Shown here: positions 4,680 to 6,498 of the stretch, one piece after another
Numbering within the stretch: the first letter of the stretch is position 1
Layout: the number at the start of each line of letters is the position of its first letter
Assembly (NCBI GenBank): GCA_000432655.1
Contig: HF986342.1
Location: 55,359-61,856, forward strand
Direction: 5' to 3'
From: Bacteroides sp. CAG:1060
GTDB taxonomy: Bacteria > Bacteroidota > Bacteroidia > Bacteroidales > UBA932
DNA length: 6,498 bases
Translations under genes and position numbers: made by a program
Notes under the pieces: generated by a model
The model's input: only the letters and a program-made list of their open reading frames with translations
Databases searched by the model: none
What the model was told of the DNA's origin: nothing

Positions 4680-6498
4680 GGGATACGAAGAGATTCTTGA
4701 TATTCTCTCTTCTCCCGAGACGGAAATGGCGGAAATCAGGCTTGACCTATGCCCGCTTTCTGACGAAGAGATAGAAGATATATTTGCCAATAGCGATATT
4801 CCGCTTGTAGCCACTTGCCGAATCGACGTGTGCGGCTCTGCCAAGGTTTCGGAAAAGAAACTCCGCATCGCAATCGAGTCGGGTGCGAGGTTTGCGGATC
4901 TGGAGATAGAGGCTCCGGCCCAAATGAGCAAAAATTTCCAGCATCTCTGTCGGGACAACGGCACCGAGATTATCCGGTCATACCATAATTATGAGGAAAC
5001 CCCCACCGATGAGGTGCTGCAGATGGCATTGGCCCGTTGTTTCAGGTATGGTGCCGATATCGCCAAGATTGTACCGACTTGTCTGAATGCGGAAGATGCT
5101 GCCAGAATTGAGGCTCTTTATTCTATCGTACTGGAGGATATACCATCTCTTGAAGGTCGTCTGATTGCCTTTGGGATGGGCGAGAAGGGTGCGTCCACCC
5201 GCGTGGAATGCCTGAAGCGGGGTGCTCCTTTCAGCTATGCTGCTCTTTGTGAGGAGGATGCTACGGCTCCGGGGCAACTGTCTCAGGCAGCTATGCGGAA
5301 GTCGGTTTATGGTGATAGGAAATCGTACTTCCGGGATTCTTTGGTGATGCCTGCATCAAAGAGTTTTGCACAGCGGGCTATCCTTGCCGCCGCTCTTGCT
5401 GACGGGGTGTCTGTGTTGGAGAATTACAGCGGTTGCGGAGATTCGGAATCTGCTATTGACCTTGTGACTGCTCTTGGGGCCACGGTTGAGCGCAAAGGAA
5501 ATGCTCTTGTTATTACCGGTATTGCGGCCGGAAGTCGCGATCTTGGTCTGGATAGTATAAATACAGGCGAGTCAGGTCTTCTCACCAGACTTTGTCTACC
5601 CGTGCTGTCCGTTATAAATGGCCGGAATTTCACCATTGAGGGCACAGGTACTTTGCTCTCGCGTCCGCTGAAGTCGGCATCGGATATAATGGCATCGTTC
5701 GGGGTGCTGGTGTCCGGCGAAAAAGGACAGGAAAAGGAAGTGTTCATCCCGGCGGAAGTAAAAGGCAGGCTGATACCCGGGACTGCAAGTGTCCCAGGCA
5801 ATGGGGGTTCGCAGCTTGTTTCCGGACTTTTAATGGCTCTTCCTCTATGTGACAAAGATTCCAAACTGGTGGTCAACGAACCGAAGAGTATTCCGTATAT
5901 GTATGTCACACTGGACGTTCTGAAGCATTTCGGTGTGTTTACAAGAAGCGAAATGGAGGGAGATGCCGCCCTGTTGGAAAACAACGATTGGTCGGCATGC
6001 AGTGCCATTGAATTTAAGATAAAGGGGAATCAGCGCTATAAGGCGGCCAATTTCCCGATAGAGGGAGACTGGAGTGCAGCGGCCAATTTTCTTGTCGCCG
6101 GTGCTATCTTCGGCTCCGTAAGCATAGAAGGCCTGGATGCCAAATCGCTTCAGGCGGACATTACGATTCTTGATGTGCTTGTGGAGGCCGGAGCGGTTGT
6201 GTCTCAGGTGGAAGATGGTGAACTGTGCGTCAGAAAAGCCCCTCTGGAAGCTTTTGAGCAGGATTTGAACAATGCTCCGGACCTTTTCCCTATTGTTGCG
6301 GTGCTTGCGGCGTTCTGCGCCGGGGAGAGCCGGATAAGCGGGGCGGGGCGGCTTCATTCCAAAGAATCGGATCGTGCTGCTTCCATTATTGAAATGCTGA
6401 CCCGGATGGGGGTTGAAGCGAGGCTTGAGGGGGTCGATATGTTCATCTGCGGACAGAGCCTTTCTTCCCGAATACTTGGCGGCAGGCTGCTCAAGGGA
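4654..6498 (+). CDS. Bifunctional 3-dehydroquinate dehydratase (type I) / EPSP synthase, 3' end beyond window
   Basis: One frame stays open from ATG 4654 to the window edge (615 residues, no stop). I chose ATG 4654 because it gives MICTSIQ..., the usual first strand of type I dehydratase; the next in-frame ATG, 4726, would remove it. Residues 1 to about 225 are AroD (3-dehydroquinate to 3-dehydroshikimate). They carry the EIRLD strand (27-31), TCR (54-56), E84, catalytic H111 (SYHNY), Schiff-base K138 (DIAKIVP), R183 and Q208 (APGQLS). From about 228 on is AroA (shikimate-3-phosphate plus PEP to EPSP): PASKSFAQR (233-241; K236, R241), GESGLLTR (305-312), SRP (336-338, R337), GSQ (385-387), S412/Y415, EGDWSAAANF (470-479), D543, and KESDR (570-574). 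The final stretch with the last PEP-binding Arg and Lys is cut off. It overlaps aroB by 26 nt. The common symbols would be aroD plus aroA. Confidence 0.93.
   Translation, partial: MICTSIQNKGYEEILDILSSPETEMAEIRLDLCPLSDEEIEDIFANSDIPLVATCRIDVCGSAKVSEKKLRIAIESGARFADLEIEAPAQMSKNFQHLCRDNGTEIIRSYHNYEETPTDEVLQMALARCFRYGADIAKIVPTCLNAEDAARIEALYSIVLEDIPSLEGRLIAFGMGEKGASTRVECLKRGAPFSYAALCEEDATAPGQLSQAAMRKSVYGDRKSYFRDSLVMPASKSFAQRAILAAALADGVSVLENYSGCGDSESAIDLVTALGATVERKGNALVITGIAAGSRDLGLDSINTGESGLLTRLCLPVLSVINGRNFTIEGTGTLLSRPLKSASDIMASFGVLVSGEKGQEKEVFIPAEVKGRLIPGTASVPGNGGSQLVSGLLMALPLCDKDSKLVVNEPKSIPYMYVTLDVLKHFGVFTRSEMEGDAALLENNDWSACSAIEFKIKGNQRYKAANFPIEGDWSAAANFLVAGAIFGSVSIEGLDAKSLQADITILDVLVEAGAVVSQVEDGELCVRKAPLEAFEQDLNNAPDLFPIVAVLAAFCAGESRISGAGRLHSKESDRAASIIEMLTRMGVEARLEGVDMFICGQSLSSRILGGRLLKG

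Noticed and set aside
4726..4728. ATG 4726 as start of the aroD-aroA gene
   Set aside because: It would leave out the MICTSIQ strand and first helix that type I dehydratases begin with. The upstream frame is open and matches the family.
5424..6357. Two long minus-strand open frames (194 and 170 residues) opposite the EPSP synthase region
   Set aside because: The plus strand carries an unmistakable EPSP synthase with all key motifs. The antisense frames overlap each other and have no recognisable motifs.

Overview
The window looks like a chromosomal piece of a Bacteroidota (Bacteroidales-type) genome. Four signs support this. Upstream regions carry the Bacteroidetes promoter form TTTG-N(18-19)-TAnnTTTG, perfect ahead of the tRNA gene. 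Strong Shine-Dalgarno sequences are absent. The tRNA does not encode CCA. Two lipoproteins have BACON-type domains. The genus cannot be fixed from the sequence; the Ala/Pro/Glu-rich tail on ribosomal protein L17 and the AroD-AroA fusion would suit a Rikenellaceae-like organism, but that is a guess.

Layout. Bases 1-233 are the 3' end of rplQ (ribosomal protein L17), the usual last gene of the ribosomal protein/rpoA operon, closed by a strong intrinsic terminator at 252-285. A Bacteroidetes-type promoter at 358-387 then drives a two-gene lipoprotein operon: a 348-residue protein (428-1474) and, 8 nt later, a 601-residue protein (1483-3288). This operon ends in a terminator at 3311-3342. Both proteins combine a lipoprotein signal, an N-terminal BACON-like beta-sandwich, and one or four copies of a shared module of about 105-130 residues with a 'PSD...YVxYAFGxD' signature. 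No SusC/SusD, enzyme or regulator accompanies them, so their job is unknown.

Bases 3343-3508 hold no convincing gene but contain degenerate repeats with a 20/40-bp period. Next come a minus-strand terminator (3509-3552), a minus-strand tRNA-Leu(CAA) gene (3571-3654) and its promoter (3672-3702). Transcribed divergently from the tRNA is a shikimate-pathway pair: aroB (3-dehydroquinate synthase, 3729-4679, short at the N terminus), overlapped by 26 nt by a long reading frame starting at 4654 and running off the window. That frame encodes a fusion of type I 3-dehydroquinate dehydratase (AroD) and EPSP synthase (AroA). Together the two genes supply steps 2, 3 and 6 of chorismate synthesis.

The most interesting items are the in-frame AroD-AroA fusion with its atypical EPSP synthase active-site loop, and the uncharacterised repeat module shared by the two lipoproteins. 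I see no CRISPR array, insertion sequence, phage or defence system.
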